From JACOMS01 sp964352785 (lineage in GTDB: Bacteria > Pseudomonadota > Alphaproteobacteria > Caulobacterales > Maricaulaceae), in contig CAYGTI010000018.1 of the NCBI GenBank assembly GCA_964352785.1, positions 1 through 64,000 of the forward strand: a stretch of 64,000 nucleotides of DNA. The letters are read 5' to 3'. Both the position numbers and the translations under genes were made by a program. Position 1 is the first letter of the stretch. Each line of letters starts with the position of its first letter. Below the pieces are notes generated by a model. That model had not been told where the DNA came from. It was given only the letters and a program-made list of their open reading frames with translations, and searched no databases. Shown one piece after another: positions 52,696 to 61,141 of the stretch.

Positions 52696-53765
52696 GCCCG
52701 GATGCTCTCATCGCTGACGATCTGCCCCTGCCCTTGCTCGTGATATCGGCCGACGCGAATACTATTATTTGGGCCAACCAGTCCGCGCAGGAGTGGCTTG
52801 GTCTTTCGCTCAGCCGCCTGACCAAAAAGAGCCTTGATACGATCTTCGTCAATGCAGATGCCATCAAGCAAGCCGGAGCACGGTGCCGCCAAGATCTTGC
52901 CCCCGTGAGCCTCAATAACTTTGATCTACAGCTCTCTGAAATGCCCAATGACAAGGGACATGTCACCTTGTTTCCATCCGGTGAGAACATCGGGTTTTCA
53001 TTCCAAACCATGGGTGCAAAACCCAATCCAAGCCGAACAGGCGACTTTGCCGTCTCTGCTATGGGACGCATGCTGGCCCACGAGATTAAAAACCCACTCG
53101 CAGGAATTGACGGGGCTGCGCAGTTACTCGCGCTCGACATCGAAGGCGAAGAAAGCCATGCACTGATTAATCTGATTAGATCGGAGATCAATCGGATCAG
53201 GCGGCTGGCTGACAGAATGGAGTCTTTAGGCGATAGCGATCCTACGAAATCAGGCCCTATTGATGTTCATGACATTCTTGGCCGCGCGCGTCTCGTAATT
53301 GAGAACGCAGCCCCAGAAAATATTACAATTGTTGAAAAGTATGACCCATCCCTACCGCCAGCAATTGGTGATGAAGATACGCTCATGCAAGCACTTTTAA
53401 ACCTCATCAAGAACGCGGCCGAAGCGATTGAAGCCGCTGGACGTCCAGGAAGAATATGTCTTGAAACCTCATTTCGCAGCGGCGTGACCCGTCGCAATGA
53501 GGAAAATGGCGATCACAGACAGCTCCCGATAGAAATTCGTATTATTGACGACGGACCCGGCGTGCCTGACACGATGCGTAACCGACTATTTCAGCCCTTC
53601 ATTACCAATAAACCTGCCGGCCAGGGACTGGGTCTCGCGCTTGTATCTAAGGTTGCCAGCGCCCATGGCGGCCTAATTGAGCTTGAGTCCCGCCCCGGAC
53701 GTACAGTGTTTTCAATTCTTCTTCCCGTTACATCAAGAACAATGCCGCCAGAGGATATCCTATGA
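52692..53765 (+). CDS. ntrB: Nitrogen regulation sensor histidine kinase
   Basis: A 357-residue cytoplasmic kinase. A PAS-like domain at 8-about 110 (LPLPLLVISADANTIIWANQ) is followed by the dimerisation helix with the phosphorylated H130 (MLAHEIKNPLAGIDGAAQLL). The ATPase domain shows the N box (LLNLIKNAAEAIEAA), G1 (IDDGPGVPDTM) and G2 (GQGLGLALVSKV). The order and size match NtrB/GlnL, which senses PII proteins and controls NtrC. ATGA overlaps link it to dusB and ntrC. Confidence 0.93.
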   Translation: MSPDALIADDLPLPLLVISADANTIIWANQSAQEWLGLSLSRLTKKSLDTIFVNADAIKQAGARCRQDLAPVSLNNFDLQLSEMPNDKGHVTLFPSGENIGFSFQTMGAKPNPSRTGDFAVSAMGRMLAHEIKNPLAGIDGAAQLLALDIEGEESHALINLIRSEINRIRRLADRMESLGDSDPTKSGPIDVHDILGRARLVIENAAPENITIVEKYDPSLPPAIGDEDTLMQALLNLIKNAAEAIEAAGRPGRICLETSFRSGVTRRNEENGDHRQLPIEIRIIDDGPGVPDTMRNRLFQPFITNKPAGQGLGLALVSKVASAHGGLIELESRPGRTVFSILLPVTSRTMPPEDIL

Positions 53766-55075
53766 AATACGAAGTTTTGCTTGCTGATGATGATGATAGT
53801 GTCCGCCTCGTTTTATCCAAAGCGCTCGCGCGCGCGGGCCATAATGTCAAAGCCACTGATAATGCCGATACGCTCATTAAATGGGCAGAAGCAGGACAAG
53901 GCGACATTGTTCTCACAGACGTGATGATGGGCGGGCATGAGGTCTTTGAACGCTTGCCGGAATTATCAGCGAAACGTCCGAACATGCCGATAATTATTAT
54001 TAGCGCGAATAACACCGTCAATACGGCGCTGAAAGCAGGCGAACACAAAGTCTTCGAATATGTTCCCAAACCCTTCGATCTGGCCGATGTCACGCAAGCC
54101 GTTGCGCGCGCCGGACAAAGCGTAAATCCGCGCAAAACCCGCATAAACACAGAACTCTCCAAGCTCCCCATGATTGGACGAAGCGCCGCCATGCAGCCTG
54201 TCTACCGGGCTGTCTCGCGCTTTGCTTCTGGTGATCTACCGGTTCTGATTGAAGGCGCCGTGGGCACGGGCAAAGACCTCGTCGCACGCTTGCTGCATGA
54301 TGGCGGGCACCGTAAATCACGGCCTTTCCTGCGCCTCTCGGACTTTACGCAAACGTCCTTAACCCTGCAAAAGGTCAATGGCGGTGATATCTATATCGAC
54401 GAAGTCTCGTCTCTCCCGCCTCATCAACAAGAAGCTCTATTGGCTTTGATGACGGAAATTGAAATGATCCCGACCCACTCAAGGCCGCGTATTTTATCCG
54501 CCACGCGCAAAGATTTACGCCGCCTCGCGCAGGATGGAATATTTAGGGATGATCTTTTATTTCGCCTCAATGTAGCCGAAATTCGCATTCCCTCTTTATC
54601 GGAACGCGGCCGCGACACGTATGAACTGGCGAGTAATTTTCTCTCAAATATTTCGCAAAATAAAAATAGACGTTTTGAAACCGAAGCGCTGGATATCCTG
54701 CACAGGCATAATTGGGGCGGGAATGTGCGCGAGCTTGAAAACCTCGTGCGGCGATTGGCGCTACTTTACTCCGATGATGTCATCAGCGCAGACATGGTGC
54801 TACAGGAATTCTCACGCGGCCTCGAAGCAGGCCAAGCGCCGGAAGACAGCCAGACCCTCGACACACTGCTAGAGGAAGCCTGTAGTCACCTGATGCGCCA
54901 GGAGGTTGAGGATGGAGACGATACGCTCTACCAAACAGCTCTGTCATGGGTTGAAAAACCGCTTATCGTCGAGGCCATGCGCATCACGGGCGGAAACCGC
55001 GCGAAGGCCGCAGAAAAGCTCGGCATTCACCGCAATACGCTACGCACGCGGCTCAAAACCCTCGATATTAGCTAG
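53762..55075 (+). CDS. ntrC: NtrC-type response regulator lacking the sigma-54 contact loop
   Basis: A 437-residue regulator. The receiver domain has the acidic pocket (LLADDDDSV), phosphorylated D53 (LTDVMM) and Lys in VPKPF. The AAA+ domain has Walker A (GAVGTGKDLVARLL), Walker B (GGDIYIDEVSSLP) and an arginine-finger region (FRDDLLFRLNVAEIRIPSLS). The segment that normally holds GAFTGA between these is about 15 residues shorter and lacks it (FLRLSDFTQTSLTLQKVNGG). A Fis-type helix-turn-helix ends the protein (GNRAKAAEKLGIHRNTLRTR). Loss of GAFTGA suggests it does not activate sigma-54, as known for Rhodobacter capsulatus NtrC. Confidence 0.9.
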   Translation: MKYEVLLADDDDSVRLVLSKALARAGHNVKATDNADTLIKWAEAGQGDIVLTDVMMGGHEVFERLPELSAKRPNMPIIIISANNTVNTALKAGEHKVFEYVPKPFDLADVTQAVARAGQSVNPRKTRINTELSKLPMIGRSAAMQPVYRAVSRFASGDLPVLIEGAVGTGKDLVARLLHDGGHRKSRPFLRLSDFTQTSLTLQKVNGGDIYIDEVSSLPPHQQEALLALMTEIEMIPTHSRPRILSATRKDLRRLAQDGIFRDDLLFRLNVAEIRIPSLSERGRDTYELASNFLSNISQNKNRRFETEALDILHRHNWGGNVRELENLVRRLALLYSDDVISADMVLQEFSRGLEAGQAPEDSQTLDTLLEEACSHLMRQEVEDGDDTLYQTALSWVEKPLIVEAMRITGGNRAKAAEKLGIHRNTLRTRLKTLDIS

Positions 55076-55089
55076 GTTCTAGCCGAGAG

Positions 55090-56481
55090 TTAAAGCATCA
55101 TCGTAATAGGCTGTTCCACATAGCGCTTGAAATGCTGGAGCCATTTCGCGCCGAGCGCACCGTCAACAACACGGTGATCACAAGTCAGCGTGACGGTCAT
55201 CACAGTCGCGGCAACGATTTCGCCCTCTTTGACAACCGGACGCGGCGCGCCAGCGCCTACGGACAAGATCATGCCGTGGGGTTCGTTTACGATGGAACCG
55301 AACTCGCGAATACCCATCATGCCCAGATTTGAAATGCTGAACGTGCCGCCCTGATATTCCTGCGGTTTGAGTTTACGTTCTTTGGCGCGGCCCGCCAAAT
55401 CTTTCATCTCGGCCGAAATTGTCGACAAGCCTTTGTTTTCGGCTCCGCGCACAATCGGCGTAATTAACCCGCTATCTATGGCCACAGCTACGGCCACATC
55501 CGCGTGTTTGTGCAAAGCGATACCGTCCGGTGTGAAGCTCGCATTTGCGTCCGGCACATGTTTGAGCGCCAAGGCGGAAGCGCGGATCAGCATGTCATTG
55601 ACAGAGATTTTAATACCTTCAGGAGCCTGTGCGTTCAGCTCTTTGCGCATTTTAAGGAGCTCATCCAGTTCGCAATCAATGGTCAGAGGGAAATCTGGCA
55701 CGTTGGAATTAGACGCGGATAAGCGCTTGGCCACGACCTTTTGAATGCCGTTGAGCGGGATTAAATCATAAGTTCCAGCTTCGACACCAAGCTTCGTAAG
55801 ATATTCCGCTCCCCCGCCAAGCGGCATGCCAACTTCGGTAGACGTAACCTCAGGCTTTGCAGTTGGTGCGGTAGGTTGTGCGGTTTGCGTTTTTTGCGGA
55901 TTCGCTTTCGCGGCTTCAATATCGGCTTTGATGATACGTCCGTGAGGGCCGGAGCCGGCAATGGCCGCAAGGTCAAGCCCTGCGTCTTTCGCCAAACGTT
56001 TGGCCAGCGGGGAGGCTTTTAGTCTACGCCCATCATTCCCGCCACTGCGGGAACCCATCTCTCCATCGCCTGATTGCGGGTTTGCGGTAGAAGAGGATGA
56101 TGAACTTGCAGCTTGATCTTTATTCGCGCCCTCATCGCCTGACTTACTTTCAGGTGATGTATCCCCGCTTTCGCGGGGAGGAGAGTTAGTTGGAGTGGAC
56201 CCGCCCGGACTATACCCGTCCATGGCGCTTTCATCTTCGTCCTCTTCAAGTAACACAGCAATCGGGGCGTTGACCTTCACGCCTTCAGTACCGCCGGGCA
56301 CCAAAATTTTGACGATCTTACCTTCTTCAACCGCTTCCACTTCCATGGTTGCCTTGTCGGTTTCAATTTCAGCCAGTACGTCACCAGAGGAGACAGTATC
56401 TCCTTCTTTGACCATCCAAGCGGCAAGCGTGCCTTCTTCCATAGTCGGCGACAAAGCGGGCATGAGGATTTCAATGGGCAT
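55090..56481 (-). CDS. pdhC: Pyruvate dehydrogenase E2, dihydrolipoyl acetyltransferase
   Basis: A 463-residue core enzyme. Lipoyl domain 1-about 80 with the lipoylated K43 (EIETDKATMEVEA), linker 85-155, peripheral-subunit-binding domain (LKASPLAKRLAKDAGLDLAA, SGPHGRIIKADI) and catalytic domain (about 235-463) with FSISNLGMMGIREF and the active-site HRVVDGALGAKWLQ (His, Asp). The linker is unusual: residues about 100-150 are encoded by a palindromic repeat element (PPRESGD at one end, MGSRSGGNDG at the other) and are in frame. Third gene of the pdhA-pdhB-pdhC operon, 3 bp after pdhB. Confidence 0.95.
   Translation of the reverse strand: MPIEILMPALSPTMEEGTLAAWMVKEGDTVSSGDVLAEIETDKATMEVEAVEEGKIVKILVPGGTEGVKVNAPIAVLLEEDEDESAMDGYSPGGSTPTNSPPRESGDTSPESKSGDEGANKDQAASSSSSSTANPQSGDGEMGSRSGGNDGRRLKASPLAKRLAKDAGLDLAAIAGSGPHGRIIKADIEAAKANPQKTQTAQPTAPTAKPEVTSTEVGMPLGGGAEYLTKLGVEAGTYDLIPLNGIQKVVAKRLSASNSNVPDFPLTIDCELDELLKMRKELNAQAPEGIKISVNDMLIRASALALKHVPDANASFTPDGIALHKHADVAVAVAIDSGLITPIVRGAENKGLSTISAEMKDLAGRAKERKLKPQEYQGGTFSISNLGMMGIREFGSIVNEPHGMILSVGAGAPRPVVKEGEIVAATVMTVTLTCDHRVVDGALGAKWLQHFKRYVEQPITMML
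56032..56183. repeat. Palindromic repeat element translated in the E2 linker
   Basis: About 150 bp bounded by two hairpins: TTCCCGC (56036-56042) / GCGGGAA (56047-56053) and TCCCCGC (56162-56168) / GCGGGGA (56173-56179). The ends resemble the dispersed GTCATTCCCGCGAAAGCGGG type of repeat. Translation gives PPRESGD and MGSRSGGNDG, near-identical to the SRESGNP and DSRFRGNDG text of such repeats when read as protein. Confidence 0.75.
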
Positions 56482-56484
56482 ATC

Positions 56485-57873
56485 TTAATCCTTGTAGCAA
56501 ACTTTTTTTACGGCTTCCACGACATCATTCGTATTGGGCAGGCTTAGCTTTTCCAAATTCGCGGCATAAGGCAACGGGACGTCTTTTTGATGCACGCGCG
56601 TCGGCGGGGCGTCGAGATAATCAAACGCCTCACTTATGACAACAGCCGCGATTTCGGCGCCGACGCCGTGTTGGCCCCAGCCTTCTTCGGCGCAAACGAT
56701 ACGGTTGGTCTTTTTGACCGATGCAATCACTGTATCTGTGTCCAGCGGACGAAGCGTGCGCAGATCAATCACCTCGCAATCAATACCTTCGGCTGCGAGG
56801 GTTTCTGCGGCCTCGAGTGAGTATTTCACCATGCGGGAGTGGCAAACAATGGTCACATCCGCGCCTTCGCGGCGAACCTTGGCCTTGCCGATGGGAATAA
56901 GGAAATCATCCATATCCGGCACGTCGCCCTCGTCCCCGTAAAGCAGTTCATGCTCTAGGAATACAACCGGGTTTGGATCACGAATAGCCGCCTTGAGCAA
57001 ACCTTTCGCGTCCGCCGCATCATAGGGCGCGATAACTTTGAGGCCCGGCACATGGGCGTACCAGCTTGAATAATCCTGCGAGTGCTGCGCGCCAACGCGG
57101 GACGCCGCGCCGTTAGGGCCGCGAAATACAATCGGGCAGCGCATCTGGCCGCCGGACATATAAAGCGTCTTGGCCGCCGAATTGATGATATGGTCAATCG
57201 CCTGCATGGCAAAGTTGAACGTCATAAATTCAACAATAGGTTTCAACCCGCCCATGGCCGCGCCTACGCCAATACCTGCAAAACCGTGCTCGGTAATCGG
57301 CGTGTCGACCACGCGTTTTTCGCCAAATTCTTGGAGTAGCTCACGCGTGACTTTGTACGCGCCTTGATATTCGGCCACTTCTTCGCCCATGACGAAGACA
57401 GTCCCGTCGCGGCGCATTTCCTCGGCCATCGCGTCGCGAAGCGCGTCGCGGACGGTGGTCGATACCATTTTGATATTGGTCGGAATATCGGGGTCTTGTT
57501 GTATGGTCTGTGATTTTGGTAATGGCTCGGCTTTGGCTTCACGCGCAGTTGACGCCGATTTTGGCGCTTCTTCTTTTGACGCGTCCATTTTTGGGGTCTC
57601 AGTTGGCGCGGACAACGCGCTAGCATCCTCGCCGTCCTCCAAAAGCTGCATGATCACAACGCCGACTTTAACGTTTTCGCTACCTTCGGCGATGAGGATT
57701 TTCCCTACCGTGCCTTCGTCAATCGACTCGACTTCCATGGTGGCTTTATCCGTTTCAATCTCGGCCAAAATATCACCAGAGGCAACAGTATCGCCCTCTT
57801 TGACCATCCACTTGGCGAGTGTACCCTCTTCCATAGTCGGAGAAAGCGCCGGCATCTGAATATCAATCGCCAT
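56485..57873 (-). CDS. pdhB: Pyruvate dehydrogenase E1 beta with N-terminal lipoyl domain
   Basis: A 462-residue subunit. It begins with a lipoyl domain nearly identical to that of E2 (MPALSPTMEEGTLAKWMVKE; K43 in ETDKATMEVES), a short Ala/Lys/Glu-rich linker, and the transketolase-like beta domain (TVRDALRDAMAEEMRRDGTV, FVMGEEVAEYQGAYKVTREL, DTPITEHGFAGIGVGAAMGG, GPNGAASRVGAQHSQDY). The extra lipoyl domain is characteristic of alphaproteobacteria. Second gene of pdhABC, 2 bp after pdhA and 3 bp before pdhC. Confidence 0.95.
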   Translation of the reverse strand: MAIDIQMPALSPTMEEGTLAKWMVKEGDTVASGDILAEIETDKATMEVESIDEGTVGKILIAEGSENVKVGVVIMQLLEDGEDASALSAPTETPKMDASKEEAPKSASTAREAKAEPLPKSQTIQQDPDIPTNIKMVSTTVRDALRDAMAEEMRRDGTVFVMGEEVAEYQGAYKVTRELLQEFGEKRVVDTPITEHGFAGIGVGAAMGGLKPIVEFMTFNFAMQAIDHIINSAAKTLYMSGGQMRCPIVFRGPNGAASRVGAQHSQDYSSWYAHVPGLKVIAPYDAADAKGLLKAAIRDPNPVVFLEHELLYGDEGDVPDMDDFLIPIGKAKVRREGADVTIVCHSRMVKYSLEAAETLAAEGIDCEVIDLRTLRPLDTDTVIASVKKTNRIVCAEEGWGQHGVGAEIAAVVISEAFDYLDAPPTRVHQKDVPLPYAANLEKLSLPNTNDVVEAVKKVCYKD

Positions 57874-57875
57874 TC

Positions 57876-58898
57876 TTAAGCCTCCAACAACACATCAGTA
57901 TATAGCTCGGATGGATCCGGCTCGGGCGACGTTTGCGCAAAATCTGCGGCCTCTGCGACAATCGCTTTTATCTCTTTGTCGATAGCCTTCAGCGCGTCAT
58001 TATCAGCCCAGCCTTCATCAACAAGCCGCGTCTTTACGGCGTCAATAGGGTCATGATCATCACGCATGTCTTTGACCTCGTCGCGGGTCCGGTATTTCGC
58101 CGGATCAGACATAGAGTGCCCACGGTAACGATAGGTCTTCATTTCGAGTATCATAGGGCCGTTGCCAGAGCGCGCATGTTCTAGCGCCATCGTACTCGCG
58201 TCGCGAACAGCCAAGACATCCATCCCGTCCACTTGGACGCCTTCGATACCGAAGCTGATGCCGCGCTTATAAAGCTCGGTCTCGGACGATGAACGCGCCA
58301 CAGACGTCCCCATCGCATACTGGTTGTTCTCGATGACGAAAATAACCGGCAAGTCCCACAGTTCGGCCATGTTGAATGTCTCGTATATTTGCCCTTGGTT
58401 GGACGCACCATCGCCAAAAAACGCCACACTTACTGCGCCGTTTTCCAAATATTTATTCGCAAAACCAAGACCCGCGCCAATAGGCACCTGCGCGCCAACA
58501 ATCCCGTGGCCGCCGTAAAACTTTTTATCGGTTGAGAACATATGCATTGAGCCACCCTTGCCGCGAGAATACCCGCCGGAGCGGCCCGTCAGTTCAGCCA
58601 TCACGCCTTTGGGGTCCATATCACAGGCCAGCATATGCCCGTGGTCGCGGTAACTGGTGATCATTTGATCGCCGTCCTTCATCCCGGCCCGCACACCAGT
58701 CACGACGGCTTCTTGCCCAATATAGAGGTGGCAGAACCCGGCGATCTGACCCATGCCGTAAAGCTGACCTGCTTTTTCCTCAAATCGGCGGATGAGAAGC
58801 ATGTCACGATAATAACCGAGCATCTCATCCTTGGTCGCGTTTAAGACTTTGGGCTTGGTTGATGGTTTTGTCTTTGCGGCAGGTTTTTTAGCAGCCAT
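57876..58898 (-). CDS. pdhA: Pyruvate dehydrogenase E1 alpha
   Basis: A 340-residue thiamine diphosphate enzyme subunit from ATG 58898, supported by GAGGAG seven bases upstream; the frame opens at 58943 but that leader is not needed. It starts with a Lys/Ala-rich tail (MAAKKPAAKTKPSTKPK). The TPP motif runs from GDGASNQGQIYETFNMA to VIFVIENNQYAMGTS, and the regulatory-loop-like YRYRGHSMSDPAKYRTRDEV is clear. It is the first gene of pdhABC. An ftsB-like gene lies downstream of its divergent-free start region on the same strand, 78 bp upstream. Confidence 0.95.
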   Translation of the reverse strand: MAAKKPAAKTKPSTKPKVLNATKDEMLGYYRDMLLIRRFEEKAGQLYGMGQIAGFCHLYIGQEAVVTGVRAGMKDGDQMITSYRDHGHMLACDMDPKGVMAELTGRSGGYSRGKGGSMHMFSTDKKFYGGHGIVGAQVPIGAGLGFANKYLENGAVSVAFFGDGASNQGQIYETFNMAELWDLPVIFVIENNQYAMGTSVARSSSETELYKRGISFGIEGVQVDGMDVLAVRDASTMALEHARSGNGPMILEMKTYRYRGHSMSDPAKYRTRDEVKDMRDDHDPIDAVKTRLVDEGWADNDALKAIDKEIKAIVAEAADFAQTSPEPDPSELYTDVLLEA

Positions 58899-58976
58899 TT
58901 CGTCTCCTCGTCGCGCAAAAATGTCCAGCGCTGTCATTGACATTACAAGTTACAATAATGGGATTATTTGGAATGT

Positions 58977-59285
58977 CTATGGGGTATGGGTCAGCCAAAT
59001 CGTGACTTCTTGGGGGTGAGCGAGAAAGGCTTGCTCCCTCGCCTTAATATCCAGCGCATCCAGATCAAGTTTTGACGCTCGAAGCGCATCCGTGCGTACC
59101 TCTAATGCCAGCCGTTCTTTCTGCGTGGCTTCGAGGAGAGCCTTGTTTTTGGCGATGTCGTTTTCATAGTCAACCCAGCTCACAAGACCTTGATTCCCGC
59201 TCAAGGCATGAAACGCTAGATAGATATAGAAAACGCCGAGCGCCGCGATTGGCCAGCCTTTGCGTATTTGATGAAACCATCCCAT
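58977..59285 (-). CDS. FtsB/DivIC-type septum formation initiator
   Basis: A 102-residue bitopic protein from ATG 59285 (MGWFHQIRKGWPIAALGVFY); the open frame continues to 59438 with unlikely text. One membrane helix (ALGVFYIYLAFHALSG) is followed by a coiled coil (ENDIAKNKALLEATQKERLA, EVRTDALRASKLDLDALDIK), then AREQAFLAHPQEVTIWL. This is the FtsB-like family; in alphaproteobacteria its gene often precedes pdhA, as here. It should act in the divisome with FtsL and FtsQ. Confidence 0.82.
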   Translation of the reverse strand: MGWFHQIRKGWPIAALGVFYIYLAFHALSGNQGLVSWVDYENDIAKNKALLEATQKERLALEVRTDALRASKLDLDALDIKAREQAFLAHPQEVTIWLTHTP

Positions 59286-59344
59286 GCGCTCACTTGCCCC
59301 GCTTAGGGTTAGTATCTGGTTAAACTTATTCGAAAATCGAAAGT

Positions 59345-60910
59345 TTATGCGGCTTTGGCAGCCTGAGACTGGGTCTCTATCGCCTGACCTGCAATCTGCC
59401 GCAAATCCGCGCCGCGAACGGGTTTTGTCAAAAACCAACCGACACCCAGTTTCCCCATGCGTATTTCAAGATCGCGCTTATCAACAGAAGACAACATTAT
59501 CATCGGGATGTCTTTAAATTCGCCGTCTGCCACAACCTGCTCGGCAAAAAGTTCGCCGGACATCTCTGGCATTTGATAATCGACAATCATACCATCAAGC
59601 TTGACGTTCTTATCTTTTGCGCGGCCCAACACAGCTAGCCCTTTAGCCGCAGAATCCACCAAGAGGCTCTTTGCGCCCCACGCCGCGATCTGCTCTTTTA
59701 ATATTTGTAAATTGACGTGATTGTCATCGATGACGAGGAATAATTTACCTGTCAGATCATATGGAGCCACAGGCTTTACCGCCATGTCGTCTGAAACCGG
59801 TAAAGACATGGACACCGTAAAGTTTGTTCCGCGACCCACCTCGCTTGTCACTTTAATCTGTCCGCCCATAATCTCGGTCAGACTTGAGACAATGCTTAGG
59901 CCAAGGCCCGTCCCGCCATACTTACGGGTTGTACTGGAATCAGCTTGCGTAAACTTGTCAAAAACATGACGAAGCTGATCACTCGGTATGCCAATACCTG
60001 TGTCTTTTACATTGATCTGCAAGTGCACGTCATCGCCGGATTGACGTCCCTTCACATTAACAAGCACATGCCCCTCTGACGTAAACTTGATCGCGTTGCC
60101 TACCAGATTGATAAAAATTTGACGAAACCGTCCCACATCGCCCAGATATGTTTTCGGCAAATCCGGTTGAACCCGCACGAGCAATTCAATATCTTTGTTT
60201 GCTGCAGAACTGGCAAGCAACGCAGTGACATCCTGTATCGCATCATGCAAAACAAACGGGCTTTGCTCTAATGTAAGCTTCCCGGCAGCAATTTTAGAAA
60301 AGTCGAGCACGTCATTGATGATCGTCAGAAGTGACGCCCCGGAACGCTGAATAATTGCTACATAATCACTATCGCGCGCATCAAGATTAGACTCAGCCAA
60401 AAGCTCCGTTATGCCCAATATACCGTTAAGCGGCGTGCGGATTTCATGGCTCATATTGGCAAGAAATTCTGCTTTCGACCGCTCGGCCGCTTGAGCCTGT
60501 TCTTGGGCTATTTTAATGTCTGTAACATCAGTGATGGTAATGACTTCACCGCCCCCGGGAATGGGCCGGCTGCGGCGCAAGTAGTATCTTCCGTCAGGCG
60601 TACTGATATTTTCGCCTTCATTTTGGTTCAGGTCTTTTTTTTCGTTAATTTGCTGGGAGATCAATTCTTCCCGGCTATAAACATCCTTATCCCATTTTTG
60701 GGTATCAATGAAAGCCCCGATAAGATCGTGGCGTGACATCCCTATCCGCGTTTTTACACCAAAGGCTAACGTGAAGTCCTTAAAAGCCTGATTTGCGTGA
60801 ATAATAGTATTATTAGCGTTATAAACCATAACGCCATCAGTTAGGGCATCGAAGGCTTGAATTAAAAAACCTTCGCTAGCACTAATCGGTATTTGAATGG
60901 GTTTTTCCAT
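59345..60910 (-). CDS. Hybrid histidine kinase (PAS, HisKA, ATPase, receiver)
   Basis: A 521-residue cytoplasmic sensor. A PAS domain occupies about 12-130 (AFDALTDGVMVYNANNTIIH; PDGRYYLRRSRPIPGGGEVI). The HisKA helix has the phosphorylated His (AEFLANMSHEIRTPLNGILG), the ATPase domain has FINLVGNAIKFTSEG, VKDTGIGIPSDQL and GTGLGLSIVSSL, and a receiver domain ends the protein (LFLVIDDNHVNLQILKEQIA, phospho-Asp in GMIVDYQMPEMSG, Lys in LTKPVRG). No membrane helix is present. The downstream phosphotransfer partner is not in the window. Confidence 0.93.
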   Translation of the reverse strand: MEKPIQIPISASEGFLIQAFDALTDGVMVYNANNTIIHANQAFKDFTLAFGVKTRIGMSRHDLIGAFIDTQKWDKDVYSREELISQQINEKKDLNQNEGENISTPDGRYYLRRSRPIPGGGEVITITDVTDIKIAQEQAQAAERSKAEFLANMSHEIRTPLNGILGITELLAESNLDARDSDYVAIIQRSGASLLTIINDVLDFSKIAAGKLTLEQSPFVLHDAIQDVTALLASSAANKDIELLVRVQPDLPKTYLGDVGRFRQIFINLVGNAIKFTSEGHVLVNVKGRQSGDDVHLQINVKDTGIGIPSDQLRHVFDKFTQADSSTTRKYGGTGLGLSIVSSLTEIMGGQIKVTSEVGRGTNFTVSMSLPVSDDMAVKPVAPYDLTGKLFLVIDDNHVNLQILKEQIAAWGAKSLLVDSAAKGLAVLGRAKDKNVKLDGMIVDYQMPEMSGELFAEQVVADGEFKDIPMIMLSSVDKRDLEIRMGKLGVGWFLTKPVRGADLRQIAGQAIETQSQAAKAA

Positions 60911-61141
60911 ACTTAGACATACCGCCGCGAGGATAACGCAACGTTAAGCGGCTTAGTAAACAATCTCCAAAGTTACCTAGGTCTAACTTTGTTTCACGGT
61001 ACGATAAGAACAGCATTAGCATTAGCATTGCGAGAAGACTGGCACCGCGTTGCAACAAGATATGATTGATGTGCTAACACGTTCTCCCCAAGCATACGCA
61101 TAATGACTATCATCATTTATTGAATTTAATGAACTTTTGGC

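Noticed and set aside
60990..61030. Short CATTAG tandem repeat
   Set aside because: Three 6-bp units are within chance for an AT-rich spacer and no gene or signal overlaps them.
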